A stretch of DNA of 64,000 nt from Methanosphaerula subterraneus (GCF_052055875.1 NZ_CP170508.1:1488001-1552000), one strand, 5' to 3'; positions 16,420 through 24,963 are shown, counted from the first letter of the stretch. Notes: generated by a model not told the origin, from the letters alone. Translations and numbers: made by a program.

Positions 16420-16937
16420 CACTGCACCTCCACGGATAACTGCTCACGGACAAATGCAATCGCATCGTCCTTTGTGACACGCTGCTTGTTGGGCAGCTTC
16501 TTCTGCTCGATATGTCTGCGGGCAATTCTGATACCCGGGCGTTCGAGGACCACGTTGATATCCATCCCGTAGATACCGATCTTCGGGTCATAGGACATGC
16601 CCGGGTAATCGGTGTGCTCCTCGATACCGAACGAGAAGTTCCCGTTCTTGTCGAACTGGCTTGCATCGAGGGTCTTTTCAAGGATCGAGAGCGAGGTCTC
16701 GAGGAAGGTCCGGGCCACATCGCCCCGAAGGGTTACCTTGCAGCCGATTGGAGCGCCTTTCCTGACATTGAATGCAGGCTGAGTCTTCTTTGCGATCGTC
16801 CGGACCGGGTTCTGGCCGGTGATCGCTCGCATGATCTCCTCACCCTTGACCAGCCGCTCACCACTCTCACCGACGCCCATGTGGACGACCAGTTTGTTGA
16901 TGGCTGGCAGGCGTAACGGGTTCTGCCGCTGGGTCAC
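16419..16937 (-). CDS. rpl5: 50S ribosomal protein uL5
   Basis: 172-residue 5S-rRNA-binding protein of the central protuberance. It contains NPLRLPAINKLVVHMGVGES, the QNPVRTIAKKTQPAFNVRKG block and FSFGIEEHTDYPGMSYDPKI. It overlaps eS4 by 4 bp. Confidence 0.97.
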   Translation of the reverse strand: MTQRQNPLRLPAINKLVVHMGVGESGERLVKGEEIMRAITGQNPVRTIAKKTQPAFNVRKGAPIGCKVTLRGDVARTFLETSLSILEKTLDASQFDKNGNFSFGIEEHTDYPGMSYDPKIGIYGMDINVVLERPGIRIARRHIEQKKLPNKQRVTKDDAIAFVREQLSVEVQ

Positions 16938-17659
16938 TCTTCAATCCCCCATTCAGCGATTGCCGGGGTTTCGCGCCCGACCATGTAGATATACGAGTCG
17001 ATCGTGTCGAACTGGGTGCCGGTTCCGACCTCTTCGAGGATGACCGTGTTCGGAGTCGAGCCCATCACGGTCGTGATCGTCAGGATCTTCCCGATCTTAC
17101 CCGAGTGCCGGCCGCCGATCACCATCGCCATGTTCCCTTCTTTGTACGGGAAGTGCTCGATGACTGCAAACCGCTGTTCTGGCTCAAGCGAGAGAACCAG
17201 GGAGTCCTTTGGTGAGCATGCCTCTTCTGTCAGCACATTCGCACCATAGGTCAGGTTCACCTGGGTCTTTCCGCCGGCCACGATCGTCTTGTTCTGAACC
17301 TTGCAGAGCCGGCTCTTGGCAGCCTCTGCATCGATCTCAATGGCGACCAGTCTGCCGTTCTTGGCGAGCAGAATCCGGTAATATTTTCCCATCTTTGGGA
17401 TCGCAATGATGTCGAAGATCCCGATCCCCATCTTTGGGTCTCTGCATGGCCTGCCGTTGACGATGACAGAGCGCTCGTTTAAGATCTGCTTGACCTCTTT
17501 TAAGGTCTGGGCGAATCCCATCGTATCACGGAGCCAGACCCCGATTGGGAGCGCCTGTCCGTTGTGGGGCCCTGGTGCGGTCTTTGAGATGAACGTTTTC
17601 GTCTTCTTTGCGATATGCCACGCACGGGGTGCGACAAGTCTCTTCAGATGTTCAGACAT
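16934..17659 (-). CDS. rps4e: 30S ribosomal protein eS4
   Basis: 241-residue archaeal/eukaryotic protein, unrelated to bacterial uS4. It has an N-terminal HLKRLVAPRAWHIAKKTKTF, an S4-like RNA-binding segment (LKEVKQILNERSVIVNGRP), a central domain and a C-terminal KOW motif (MAMVIGGRHSGKIGKI). It overlaps uL24 by one base. Confidence 0.97.
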   Translation of the reverse strand: MSEHLKRLVAPRAWHIAKKTKTFISKTAPGPHNGQALPIGVWLRDTMGFAQTLKEVKQILNERSVIVNGRPCRDPKMGIGIFDIIAIPKMGKYYRILLAKNGRLVAIEIDAEAAKSRLCKVQNKTIVAGGKTQVNLTYGANVLTEEACSPKDSLVLSLEPEQRFAVIEHFPYKEGNMAMVIGGRHSGKIGKILTITTVMGSTPNTVILEEVGTGTQFDTIDSYIYMVGRETPAIAEWGIEE

Positions 17660-18027
17660 TATGCTACCTCCCCGAGTTTCGCGGCTCTGCGCGGATCCTT
17701 CAGGTTCAGTTTTGTGATCTGCACATTGGACGGGTCCACCTTACGTGGCACTTCTGTCCCGTCTGCCTTTTTGACTGAGACCCCGTGCACAATGATCTTA
17801 TAGGTTCTGGTGTCCACACCATCGACCACGCCCTCTTCGCCGACAAAGTCGCCGCGGAGCACCTTGACGGTATCCCCGGTGACCACACGAACGGTTCTTG
17901 TGCCGCCGTACTTCTCCCGCAGTGCAGGAGCGAGCGGCGCGCCGAGCATCGTGCTGCGCTGGTGCTGGGTGGCATCATAGCGTGCTTTCCGCTGCTTTCT
18001 TGGCTGTTTACTTGCAATCCGTACCAT
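17659..18027 (-). CDS. rpl24: 50S ribosomal protein uL24
   Basis: 122-residue protein with the KOW loop VVTGDTVKVLRGDFVGEEG, which initiates large-subunit assembly. Start MVRIASKQPRKQRKA was preferred: a GGTGG ribosome-binding site lies just upstream of this ATG, whereas the in-frame GTG at 18036 falls inside that site. It is followed by eS4 and preceded by uL14. Confidence 0.95.
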   Translation of the reverse strand: MVRIASKQPRKQRKARYDATQHQRSTMLGAPLAPALREKYGGTRTVRVVTGDTVKVLRGDFVGEEGVVDGVDTRTYKIIVHGVSVKKADGTEVPRKVDPSNVQITKLNLKDPRRAAKLGEVA

Positions 18028-18038
18028 CACTACCACCT

Positions 18039-18437
18039 TTAGATGATGATCGTCGCCATCGATCCAAGCTTGGGGAACCGTTCTGCGACTTCACGGGCCA
18101 CCGGGCCCTTGATCTCAGTTCCCTTCGGCTCGTTCTTCTCGTTCACGAGCACCATCGCGTTGTCCTCAAAGGAGACGCGAAGCCCGTTCGGCCTTCTGAT
18201 CTCCTTCTTCTGTCTGATCACGACGGCCTTCTCGAGCTTTCTCCTCATATCTGGAGTGCCCTTCTTGACAGAAACCGTGGCAAGGTCGCCCATTCCCATC
18301 TTCGGCTGCCGTCTGCGGACCCCATGAAAGCGGTCCACAGAGACGACCTGAACAAGGCGGGCCCCGGTGTTGTCGACACAGGCCATTCTGGTTCCTGTGC
18401 AGAGTGACCGCGGTATTGTCGACTGTTTCGCCTTCAT
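18039..18437 (-). CDS. rpl14: 50S ribosomal protein uL14
   Basis: 132-residue rRNA-binding barrel protein at the subunit interface. The sequences CVDNTGARLVQVVSVDRFHG and NAMVLVNEKNEPKGTEIKGP are family hallmarks. It overlaps uS17 by 4 bp. Confidence 0.97.
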   Translation of the reverse strand: MKAKQSTIPRSLCTGTRMACVDNTGARLVQVVSVDRFHGVRRRQPKMGMGDLATVSVKKGTPDMRRKLEKAVVIRQKKEIRRPNGLRVSFEDNAMVLVNEKNEPKGTEIKGPVAREVAERFPKLGSMATIII

Positions 18438-18760
18438 GGCTTCTGCACCTCAACAACGACGAAGTTGGTGCTCTTGCTGATGGGACGGCACTCTGCAATC
18501 TTCACAATGTCCCCGACCTTCACCTGGAGGCATGGGGGGTTGTGCGCATGCAGCTTCGAGCTCCGCTTCTCATAACGCTTGTACTTTCGTACGTAGTGGA
18601 GGAAGTCCCGTCCCACCACGATCGTGCCAAGCATTCTGTCGCTCACGACTTTGCCGGTGATCACCTGGCCGCGCACCGACAAATTGCCATGAAACGGACA
18701 ATTTACATCCTGGCACTCCTCTACAGGAGGCTGGACGTTTAATCCAATATTTCTCGCCAT
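18434..18760 (-). CDS. rps17: 30S ribosomal protein uS17
   Basis: 108-residue archaeal uS17 with an N-terminal extension typical of archaea (MARNIGLNVQPPVEECQDVN) before the OB-fold core (GQVITGKVVSDRMLGTIVVG) and the HNPPCLQVKVGDIVKIAECR signature. It is distinct from the eS17 gene at 3521. It sits between rnp1 and uL14. Confidence 0.97.
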   Translation of the reverse strand: MARNIGLNVQPPVEECQDVNCPFHGNLSVRGQVITGKVVSDRMLGTIVVGRDFLHYVRKYKRYEKRSSKLHAHNPPCLQVKVGDIVKIAECRPISKSTNFVVVEVQKP

Positions 18761-18771
18761 TTTTGTATCCT

Positions 18772-19047
18772 CTACTTCTTCAACCGGATATTGATCCTTC
18801 TTTCAGGCTGTACCGCCAGAACCTTCCCCATCACATCCACGCGAGCCCCATCTGGGAGCGTAAACCGGAAGACCGTGCCGACCTTCTGCACCCGTTTCAC
18901 CCCACCCCTAGTGAGGATGACGAGCAGATTCCTGGTCTCATCGATGATCTGGCCGCAAATTTTGGTGTGGAGGGGATTGTATGCATCGACCACCAGAACG
19001 TGTAAGCCAGTCAGTTCATGACTGACCACGTTCCGGGGCGTTATCAC
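18772..19047 (-). CDS. rnp1: Ribonuclease P protein component 1 (Rpp29/Pop4)
   Basis: 91-residue archaeal RNase P subunit that helps the catalytic RNA mature tRNA 5' ends. The Sm-like fold is seen in LTGLHVLVVDAYNPLHTKIC, GQIIDETRNLLVILT and VGTVFRFTLPDGARVDVMG. The uL29-rnp1-uS17 position is conserved in Euryarchaeota. The eIF1/SUI1 gene that some archaea carry between uL29 and rnp1 is absent: the two genes overlap by 4 bp. Confidence 0.95.
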   Translation of the reverse strand: MITPRNVVSHELTGLHVLVVDAYNPLHTKICGQIIDETRNLLVILTRGGVKRVQKVGTVFRFTLPDGARVDVMGKVLAVQPERRINIRLKK

Positions 19048-19247
19048 GCAGTTCTCCTGTGGTTCTGTTCGGTCATCAGACGAGCAATCGTGCGCTTCAG
19101 TTCCTTGATATGTCCAGGGTTCTCTGTAGCACCGCCTGCGCTGACCTTGCCGTTGTGCTTGATCAGCTCAAGCTGGAGTTTGCTCATCTGTTCGGTCAGC
19201 TCGACATCGGTGAGCTGGGCGACTTCACGAGCGCGGAAGATTGCCAT
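19044..19247 (-). CDS. rpl29: 50S ribosomal protein uL29
   Basis: 67-residue two-helix protein near the exit tunnel, beginning MAIFRAREVAQLTDVELTEQ and ending in the basic KELKRTIARLMTEQNHRR. It sits directly after uS3 and overlaps rnp1. Confidence 0.96.
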   Translation of the reverse strand: MAIFRAREVAQLTDVELTEQMSKLQLELIKHNGKVSAGGATENPGHIKELKRTIARLMTEQNHRRTA

Positions 19248-19952
19248 TCACTGCACCTCGCCGTACTCATCCGGAGTGTTCGCGAGTTCTGCATCGATCT
19301 CCTCGCCAATGTCGACGACCGCGATCTCTTCCTGTTCTGCAGGAAGCTCGGGTCTCTTCACATCGAGGATCTCGAACTGGTCAGGGAGCTTGGCATCCGG
19401 CGGGATGATCTTGACCTGCACACCGATGGTACCGAGCTTCTTGATTGCGATTGCATACCCCTTCTCGACGATCGTGATGCTGGGCTCACCAGAGTGCTTG
19501 ATGTAGCCCTCGGTGAACTTCTGGACCCGTGCCCGGGCGCCAGTCAGCTTGCCGGAGAGGACGACCTCACACCCGAGTGCACCGGACTCCATCACACGGC
19601 GGACCACGTTGGATCCTGCCTTTCTGAAGTACCAGCCGCGCTCGAGCGCATTGGCCAGCCGCTCTGCCATGATCTGAGCGTTGTAGTTGGGGTTCTGCAC
19701 CTGCTGAACCTCGATCTGCGGGGACTCGATCCCGTAGGTGGTTGCAAGGTCCTGAGTCAGCTGCCTGACAACCTTTCCACCCTTCCCGATCACAATACCG
19801 GGCTTCTCTGCATAGATCGTGACCTGCGTACCGAGGGGGGTGCGGGCGATGTCCATGCCGCCGTATCCTGCCCTCTTCAGGTCCCGGAGCAGAAACCGCT
19901 CGACACGGACCTTGCGGACGCCTTCAGCGACGAACTTTCTCTCGACTGCCAT
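19248..19952 (-). CDS. rps3: 30S ribosomal protein uS3
   Basis: 234-residue protein with an N-terminal KH domain (GTQVTIYAEKPGIVIGKGGK) and the C-terminal S3 domain (GALGCEVVLSGKLTGARAR). The acidic tail (about 205-234) is archaeal. It helps form the mRNA entry channel. It abuts uL29 and uL22 with no spacer. Confidence 0.97.
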   Translation of the reverse strand: MAVERKFVAEGVRKVRVERFLLRDLKRAGYGGMDIARTPLGTQVTIYAEKPGIVIGKGGKVVRQLTQDLATTYGIESPQIEVQQVQNPNYNAQIMAERLANALERGWYFRKAGSNVVRRVMESGALGCEVVLSGKLTGARARVQKFTEGYIKHSGEPSITIVEKGYAIAIKKLGTIGVQVKIIPPDAKLPDQFEILDVKRPELPAEQEEIAVVDIGEEIDAELANTPDEYGEVQ

Positions 19953-20426
19953 TCACTCCACCTCTCTTACAATGATCTCAAGGTTCACAGACTCTCTCCT
20001 CTTCGGAGTCGCCCTGCCCATCGCACGGGGGAAGAACGCGTTCTGTCCACGGCCGCGGTTGGCGGTCACATGGATGATCTCGAGTTTCTCACCGTCGAGG
20101 CCGCTGTACTCGGCGTTCTTTCTGACCGATTCCAGCATCTTCAGGTAACCCTTGGAGGCTTTGACCGGGAACCGGCCGGCATCCCACTTGTCCAGTCCGC
20201 GCTTATGCGCCACGTTCCGATTGAACGTCTTGAACGGGATGGCCTTCTTTAATGCGACGACCTGGTTCAGATATGCGATCGCTTCGTCCACCTTCTTGTG
20301 TCTGATGAACTTGGCGATCTCGATCGCATGTTTTGGTGAACAGGGGAGCTCGTTTGCCTTCGCTTTGGCAATGTTCTCCCCTTCGACCGCCTTTGAATAT
20401 GCTATTCGTGCTGCCATCTTCATCAC
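19953..20426 (-). CDS. rpl22: 50S ribosomal protein uL22
   Basis: 157-residue protein lining the exit tunnel. Archaeal features are ELPCSPKHAIEIAKFIRHKK, the tunnel hairpin region near NAEYSGLDGEKLEIIHVTAN and the GRGQNAFFPRAMGRATPKRR loop. A start at the second Met is possible. It overlaps uS19 by 4 bp. Confidence 0.96.
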   Translation of the reverse strand: MMKMAARIAYSKAVEGENIAKAKANELPCSPKHAIEIAKFIRHKKVDEAIAYLNQVVALKKAIPFKTFNRNVAHKRGLDKWDAGRFPVKASKGYLKMLESVRKNAEYSGLDGEKLEIIHVTANRGRGQNAFFPRAMGRATPKRRESVNLEIIVREVE

Positions 20427-20836
20427 TTCAGGGGTACGAACTTACTCGACCTGGTTGCACCGATACCGGCTGTTCCGTGTGCGACACGCCTTCTGGTCAG
20501 GGCGAACTCGCCAAGGTAGTGGAAGACCGACTCTGGCTGGAGTTCAACTTTCATGAACTCCTTACCAGAGTAGATCTCGATCTCCTTGCCGATCATCTCG
20601 GGGAGGACGATCATGGACCGGAGATGGGTCCTGATCTGTGCATCCCCTGCTCTGACCTTACCGAGCAGATGCTCTTCATCTCTGGAGAGGCCACGGACGA
20701 TCTTTCTGCGTGCCCGCGAGGGCATCACAGGGAGGAGATCGTTCATCGCCATCGCCTGCAGTTCTTCTATACGGTAGCCGTGATAGGTAAACTCCTCACG
20801 CCGTCGCGGCAACCTCTTCTGCGTTTTCTTCGCCAT
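20423..20836 (-). CDS. rps19: 30S ribosomal protein uS19
   Basis: 137-residue archaeal uS19 with an N-terminal extension (KKTQKRLPRRREEFTYHGYR) and the conserved core IRTHLRSMIVLPEMIGKEIE and GEFALTRRRVAHGTAGIGAT. It sits in the 30S head near uS13. It lies between uL2 and uL22. Confidence 0.97.
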   Translation of the reverse strand: MAKKTQKRLPRRREEFTYHGYRIEELQAMAMNDLLPVMPSRARRKIVRGLSRDEEHLLGKVRAGDAQIRTHLRSMIVLPEMIGKEIEIYSGKEFMKVELQPESVFHYLGEFALTRRRVAHGTAGIGATRSSKFVPLK

Positions 20837-20841
20837 TTAGC

Positions 20842-21561
20842 TCACCTCTTCCTTCTTCCAGTTCTGCGTGCAGCAACTGAACCAACCTTTCTTCCTGGCG
20901 AAGTGCCACGGGATACCGTCTTCGGACGTCCAGTGTGCTGATGCCCACCGCCACCAAACGGATGGTCGATGACGTTCATCGCAACACCTCTGACCCGAGG
21001 CCAGTAGGTTGCCTGTGACTTCATCTTGTGGAACTTCTTACCTGCCTTAACAAACGGCTTCTCACCACGTCCACCACCTGCTACGACACCAACCGTGGCA
21101 AGGCAGCGGCTGTTGAACCACTTCATCTTGCCTGACGGCATCTTCACGCCGACACGGTCGATGGTCTTGTCGATGATGATCGCCTGCACACCGCTCGCCC
21201 GGACGAACTTGCCGCCGTCACCTGGACGTGCTTCGATGTTGCAGATGTATGACCCGGTCGGGATCTTGCTGATCGGCATGGTGTTGCCGTTCTTGACCTC
21301 GGCCTCCGGGCCCCAGGCCACCTGATCGCCGACACCGAGCCCCTCAGTGACCAGCAGATAGACCTTCTTGCCTTCTCCTTCGAGCCTGACCAGTGCGATC
21401 GGGGTGTGCCGGGCAGGGTCGTGCTCGATATCGATGATGACGCCACGGACGGTGACCTTGTCATTACCGAGATGCTTCAGCTCTGCCTTGTACTGGTGTG
21501 AGGGTGCGCGATAGGTCGGGCCCCCCCGGCCACGGTTCTGCGTCTTTATTCGATGTCCCAT
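20842..21561 (-). CDS. rpl2: 50S ribosomal protein uL2
   Basis: 239-residue protein needed for subunit joining and peptidyl transfer. The conserved C-terminal loop, VRGVAMNVIDHPFGGGGHQH, contains the histidine implicated near the active centre. It has the N-terminal GRGGPTYRAPSHQYKAELKH and lies in the order uL23-uL2-uS19. Confidence 0.97.
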   Translation of the reverse strand: MGHRIKTQNRGRGGPTYRAPSHQYKAELKHLGNDKVTVRGVIIDIEHDPARHTPIALVRLEGEGKKVYLLVTEGLGVGDQVAWGPEAEVKNGNTMPISKIPTGSYICNIEARPGDGGKFVRASGVQAIIIDKTIDRVGVKMPSGKMKWFNSRCLATVGVVAGGGRGEKPFVKAGKKFHKMKSQATYWPRVRGVAMNVIDHPFGGGGHQHTGRPKTVSRGTSPGRKVGSVAARRTGRRKR

Positions 21562-21571
21562 CTAGCTCACC

Positions 21572-21820
21572 TTACATAATCCCCAGCCGGCTGAGGATCT
21601 CTTCAGCGGCCTTCTGGTCAGCAAAACTCACGATAGCCTTCTTGTGGCCCTTTGTGGTCATCAGTGTCTTCACTGTGGTCACGTCATGGCCGAAGAATTT
21701 CTCGATCTCACGTTTGATCTGGGGCTTTGTTGCCTCTTTGCGAACGAGGAACTGGAGTTTGCTCTGGGACTCCAGGGTCATCATCGCCTTTTCTGTTACA
21801 AACGGGTACTTCAGGATCAT
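21572..21820 (-). CDS. rpl23: 50S ribosomal protein uL23
   Basis: 82-residue exit-tunnel protein that docks SRP and chaperones. MILKYPFVTEKAMMTLESQS, KPQIKREIEKFFGHDVTTVK and the HKKAIVSFADQKAAEEI strand are characteristic. It overlaps uL4 by 4 bp. Confidence 0.97.
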   Translation of the reverse strand: MILKYPFVTEKAMMTLESQSKLQFLVRKEATKPQIKREIEKFFGHDVTTVKTLMTTKGHKKAIVSFADQKAAEEILSRLGIM

Positions 21821-22566
21821 CGTCTCTCACCAAGCCAGTTGAGTGCGCCCTGCGTCCAGACGGTCAACCGTCCTGCCTGTGCACCCGGTGCCAGCAGTTC
21901 GGTGTTCAGTGCGTTCACCGATACCGCGTCGACCCCGGCCAGGTTCGCTGCTGCTGCGAGCGGCTCTTCCCTGGTCACGATCAGCAGGCTCTTGCGCTGC
22001 TTGTATCTGCGGCCACGGAGTTTTCCCCGCCCTGCTCTGACCTTCTTTGAGGCCTTGGAGCGTTCGACATCTGCATAGACGCCGGCTGCGGTCAGTGCCG
22101 TGATGATCTCGGAGGTCTTGGTCAGCCCCTCAAAGGCGTCCTCAAAGATAATCTGGCATGCACCCTCGAACTGGTGCCCGCGTGCGCGAACAAGGTCTTC
22201 ACAGACGCTTGCTGCAATTGCCGAGCGGAACGCCTTCTGTTTCTCTTTCTTATTGATATCCCGGATCAGGATCTTCTCTACCTTCGGTGGATGGGCTGCC
22301 CGACCACCCTTTGCCTGGGGGACCTTGGCTGCACGTGAACCGTTCTTCAGCCTCGGTACATGTGAGGCACCACGTCCGCTACCCCAGCCGACTGCCGACG
22401 AGCAGATACCTGCATAGGGATTGGTCCCATGCGGCTGCCTGCGGGTGGACTGGAGTGCAACCACTGCCTTCCTGATCAGATCTGGGCGGTACGCTTCCGC
22501 AAAGACTGCAGGAAGCTCGATCTCTTCAGCGACACCGCCATCAAGTCTTATAATCTGTGCTTTCAT
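21817..22566 (-). CDS. rpl4: 50S ribosomal protein uL4
   Basis: 249-residue archaeal/eukaryotic form. It has the tunnel loop region WGSGRGASHVPRLKNGSRAA and the C-terminal globular half ending LLAPGAQAGRLTVWTQGALN. In bacteria uL4 also controls its own operon; whether that happens here, with the long leader upstream of uL3, is unknown. Confidence 0.97.
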   Translation of the reverse strand: MKAQIIRLDGGVAEEIELPAVFAEAYRPDLIRKAVVALQSTRRQPHGTNPYAGICSSAVGWGSGRGASHVPRLKNGSRAAKVPQAKGGRAAHPPKVEKILIRDINKKEKQKAFRSAIAASVCEDLVRARGHQFEGACQIIFEDAFEGLTKTSEIITALTAAGVYADVERSKASKKVRAGRGKLRGRRYKQRKSLLIVTREEPLAAAANLAGVDAVSVNALNTELLAPGAQAGRLTVWTQGALNWLGERR

Positions 22567-22572
22567 CTCAGA

Positions 22573-23586
22573 TCATCCCTGCTTGCTCTGTGCACTCACA
22601 AACTCGATTGCGGGTACGCGTGCATGATGCTCTCCTTTCCGAACTGCTGGCCGAATCCTGATCAAACGCTTGACCGGTCCAGGCACAGAGCCCTTGATCA
22701 TCACATACGGATTCCGGAGCAGACCATAATGGAGGAAACCGCCTGCCGGTGTGACATCTGCTCCATTCTCGCCGATCTTTAAGATCCGCTTGTTGAAGTC
22801 GGTCCGCTGCTGGTATCCCATCTGACCCATCTGCGGGACCTGCCACCTGACATGGTGGGGGTTCCATGGACCAAGGTTACCGATGTGCCGCTTCTTACCG
22901 CCGCGGGAGTGCTTCCTCTTCCGGAGCATGATCCCCCAGCGCTTGACTGGACCCTGGGTTCCCTTTCCGGTGGTGATCGCGGTCACATCGGCATATTCGC
23001 CGGCCCCGATCACATCTGCGAGGTTCACTTCATTGCCGATGATGGACTGGGCGAACTCGACCTTCTGCTCGAGCGTCCCGCCACCGATACAGACCTCCAT
23101 CAGTTCAGGAACCTTCTTTGGAACACCGGTCATGGTTTCAGGCTGCGTGTACATCAGGGCATGCAGTTCTGTAACCATCCCTGCTGCAACAGCCTCGGAG
23201 AGGGCCTTGAAGCCTGCTTCCTCGCTGTATTTCTTCGGGAGGGTGATCCTGCGTCCGAGCACCGCGCTCAGCTGCTCTGTCCAGACCTCGGTCAGTGCCC
23301 GCTTTCCATAGGTGTCCGCAGTATATGCACGGATGGCTGCTACCTTCATCGGTGGGATCTCGATGATCGTCACCGGGACCATAATGTCCTTACCTTCGGT
23401 AGGGCTGTTCTTATGGTCATCGACCATGATCACGTGCGTCATTCCCACCTTGTACCCTGCAAAACTCTGGAGGATTGGCTCTCCATCGCGGGCAGGCCAA
23501 GAGTGATACTTTGGAACCTGGCTCTTTGCACGCTTGCGAGGACTGTATGCAAGTGATCCTCTACGTGGCCTGTGTATATTTGCCAT
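22573..23586 (-). CDS. rpl3: 50S ribosomal protein uL3, first gene of the ribosomal operon
   Basis: 337-residue archaeal uL3, longer than bacterial forms. It opens NIHRPRRGSLAYSPRKRAKS and carries KRWGIMLRKRKHSRGGKKRH, the finger that reaches the peptidyl-transferase centre. It is the promoter-proximal gene of an apparently uninterrupted minus-strand operon running down to cmk at 9229. The region upstream is gene-free for about 630 bp and rich in hairpins. Confidence 0.97.
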   Translation of the reverse strand: MANIHRPRRGSLAYSPRKRAKSQVPKYHSWPARDGEPILQSFAGYKVGMTHVIMVDDHKNSPTEGKDIMVPVTIIEIPPMKVAAIRAYTADTYGKRALTEVWTEQLSAVLGRRITLPKKYSEEAGFKALSEAVAAGMVTELHALMYTQPETMTGVPKKVPELMEVCIGGGTLEQKVEFAQSIIGNEVNLADVIGAGEYADVTAITTGKGTQGPVKRWGIMLRKRKHSRGGKKRHIGNLGPWNPHHVRWQVPQMGQMGYQQRTDFNKRILKIGENGADVTPAGGFLHYGLLRNPYVMIKGSVPGPVKRLIRIRPAVRKGEHHARVPAIEFVSAQSKQG

Positions 23587-23629
23587 GTCTTAATCAATCC
23601 TTCTCTGCGTTTGTTGATGCTTACCGATG

Positions 23630-24095
23630 GGACGATGCCTCATCGTAAACCCGAGATTGAGCAGTGCACTTCGCTTGAGGATTATGCCAGTCCGGGGCGA
23701 TCTGCCACCTTCTGCAGGGGGCAGGACCGTCCTTTCATGGTGAGCATCTTCTGGAGTGCGCCAGAATGTACCTGTCTCGCGAATAGATCCTGAACAGGAC
23801 AATCTCCTGCAGAGTGCAGGAACGGGCTCGTTGCACGAACGTCCACCCACTGTCCTTCAGATCCAGCTTCTGTCAGCCCGTTGTGATCGCTCACAACTCC
23901 TCTCGGCATTCCCGGCCATCGGGGCCGGGTGCGACCGTATGAGAGAACCCCGGCAGAGCGCGGATTTTGTGGGGGGACCGATGAAGACCGAGTCTCCCCA
24001 TGCAAAGCCCTATGCTCGCAGGGATCCAGGTTTCCAAAGCGCTAACGGCTTAGGTTCCCTGCATCCCATGCAGAGGCCCTTCATACAGGTGTCTT
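23630..24095 (-). ncRNA. Candidate structured RNA or leader upstream of the ribosomal operon
   Basis: A gene-free stretch with no credible reading frame but many strong stems. From the minus-strand 5' side they are: CTGCAT-GGG-ATGCAG (about 24057-24073); CCxAAGC...GCTTxGG (about 24033-24053); GGGGA...TCCCC (about 23974-24000); CCCGGCC-CCGAT-GGCCGGG (about 23911-23929); GTTGTGA-GCGA-TCACAAC, a perfect 7-bp stem with a GNRA loop (23880-23897); TCCTGCA-CTC-TGCAGGA (about 23805-23821); TCTGG...CCAGA (about 23748-23766); and ACGATG...CATCGT (about 23630-23646). A TATA-like box lies just upstream on the minus strand. It lacks the conserved RNase P and SRP RNA motifs. It could be an independent ncRNA or a regulatory leader of the uL3 operon. 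Confidence 0.35.
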
Positions 24096-24112
24096 TATAT
24101 TAGCACAGATTC

Positions 24113-24125
24113 GGATATAAATATG
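24113..24125 (-). promoter_or_regulatory. TATA-like box facing the structured RNA/ribosomal operon
   Basis: On the minus strand the sequence CATATTTATATCC gives a good archaeal TATA element, predicting transcription starts near 24090. Starting there, a transcript to uL3 would have a leader of roughly 500 nt. The same AT-rich patch could also serve the plus-strand SagB-type gene. Confidence 0.45.
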
Positions 24126-24216
24126 TGGGACTTAATTCCTGGATTCCGCAAGGATCAGGTGCCGGGCGAATCTTTAAGTCAGCTCTTCTCAATAGGGGGG
24201 ATCAGAGTGATTACGC

Positions 24217-24957
24217 ATGAAAGAGGGAATCGGCCACAGGTTTATGAGAGAGACGGCAGGGGACGATCTGAGACCCTCAGACCAGTCGATGGGACTTCCC
24301 CAACCCCTGCTCGAACTCCCGTATGATGAGAAGGGACGGATCATACGGCTGCCCAATCCTGACTCACTCGCTGTACCGGACCTCGACCTCTGGACAGCGA
24401 TCAATATCCGGACCACGGTCAGGGAGTATACCTCCACGCCGCTGACCCTCGACGAACTCTCCTTCCTGCTCTGGACGACCCAGGGGATCAAGGGTATCGT
24501 CAACGGGGAGTACACCTTCAGGACGGTCCCGTCCGCCGGTGCCAGACATGCGATCGAGACCAACCTGATGCTGAACCGTGTCGAGGGGGTGACGCCGGGA
24601 CTCTATCGGTACCTGGCACAGGACCACCAGCTCCTCGAGATCTCGACCGAGCCGGATCTCTTCGACAAGGTCACCGAGGCCTGTTATGGTCAGCCTTTCA
24701 TCCGGACGAGTGCGGCCACCTTCCTCTGGACTGCCGTCGTCTACCGGATGACCTGGCGATATGGCGAACGGGGATACCGGTACCTGCACCTGGATGCAGG
24801 GCATATCTGCCAGAACCTGTACCTGGCCGCAGAAGCGATCGGGGCCGGCGTCTGTGCGATCGGTGCCTTTGATGATGACCGGATCAACCGTCTGCTCGGC
24901 CTCGACGGGGCAGAACTGTCGGTGATCTACGCGGCAACGATCGGAAAAAGAAGCTGA
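24217..24957 (+). CDS. SagB-type nitroreductase-fold dehydrogenase
   Basis: 246-residue FMN oxidoreductase of the SagB/ThcOx branch. Signature segments are LWTAINIRTTVREYTSTPLT, LSFLLWTTQGI, TVPSAGARHAIETNLMLNRV (the typical SagB block near residue 107), YRYLHLDAGHICQNLYLAAE and GAGVCAIGAFDDD. SagB enzymes oxidise azolines in peptide antibiotics, but archaeal and many bacterial homologues stand alone with unknown substrates. No cyclodehydratase (YcaO) or precursor peptide is nearby, so a natural-product role is not supported. An alternative start is Met10 (24244). Confidence 0.85.
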   Translation: MKEGIGHRFMRETAGDDLRPSDQSMGLPQPLLELPYDEKGRIIRLPNPDSLAVPDLDLWTAINIRTTVREYTSTPLTLDELSFLLWTTQGIKGIVNGEYTFRTVPSAGARHAIETNLMLNRVEGVTPGLYRYLAQDHQLLEISTEPDLFDKVTEACYGQPFIRTSAATFLWTAVVYRMTWRYGERGYRYLHLDAGHICQNLYLAAEAIGAGVCAIGAFDDDRINRLLGLDGAELSVIYAATIGKRS

Positions 24958-24963
24958 TATTTG

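Noticed and set aside
23630..24095. RNase P RNA or SRP (7S) RNA
   Set aside because: The conserved RNase P cores and the SRP helix 8 motif were not found on either strand; called only as an unassigned structured region.
24217..24957. SagB as part of an azoline-containing peptide (RiPP) cluster
   Set aside because: No YcaO/cyclodehydratase or small precursor gene is present on either side.
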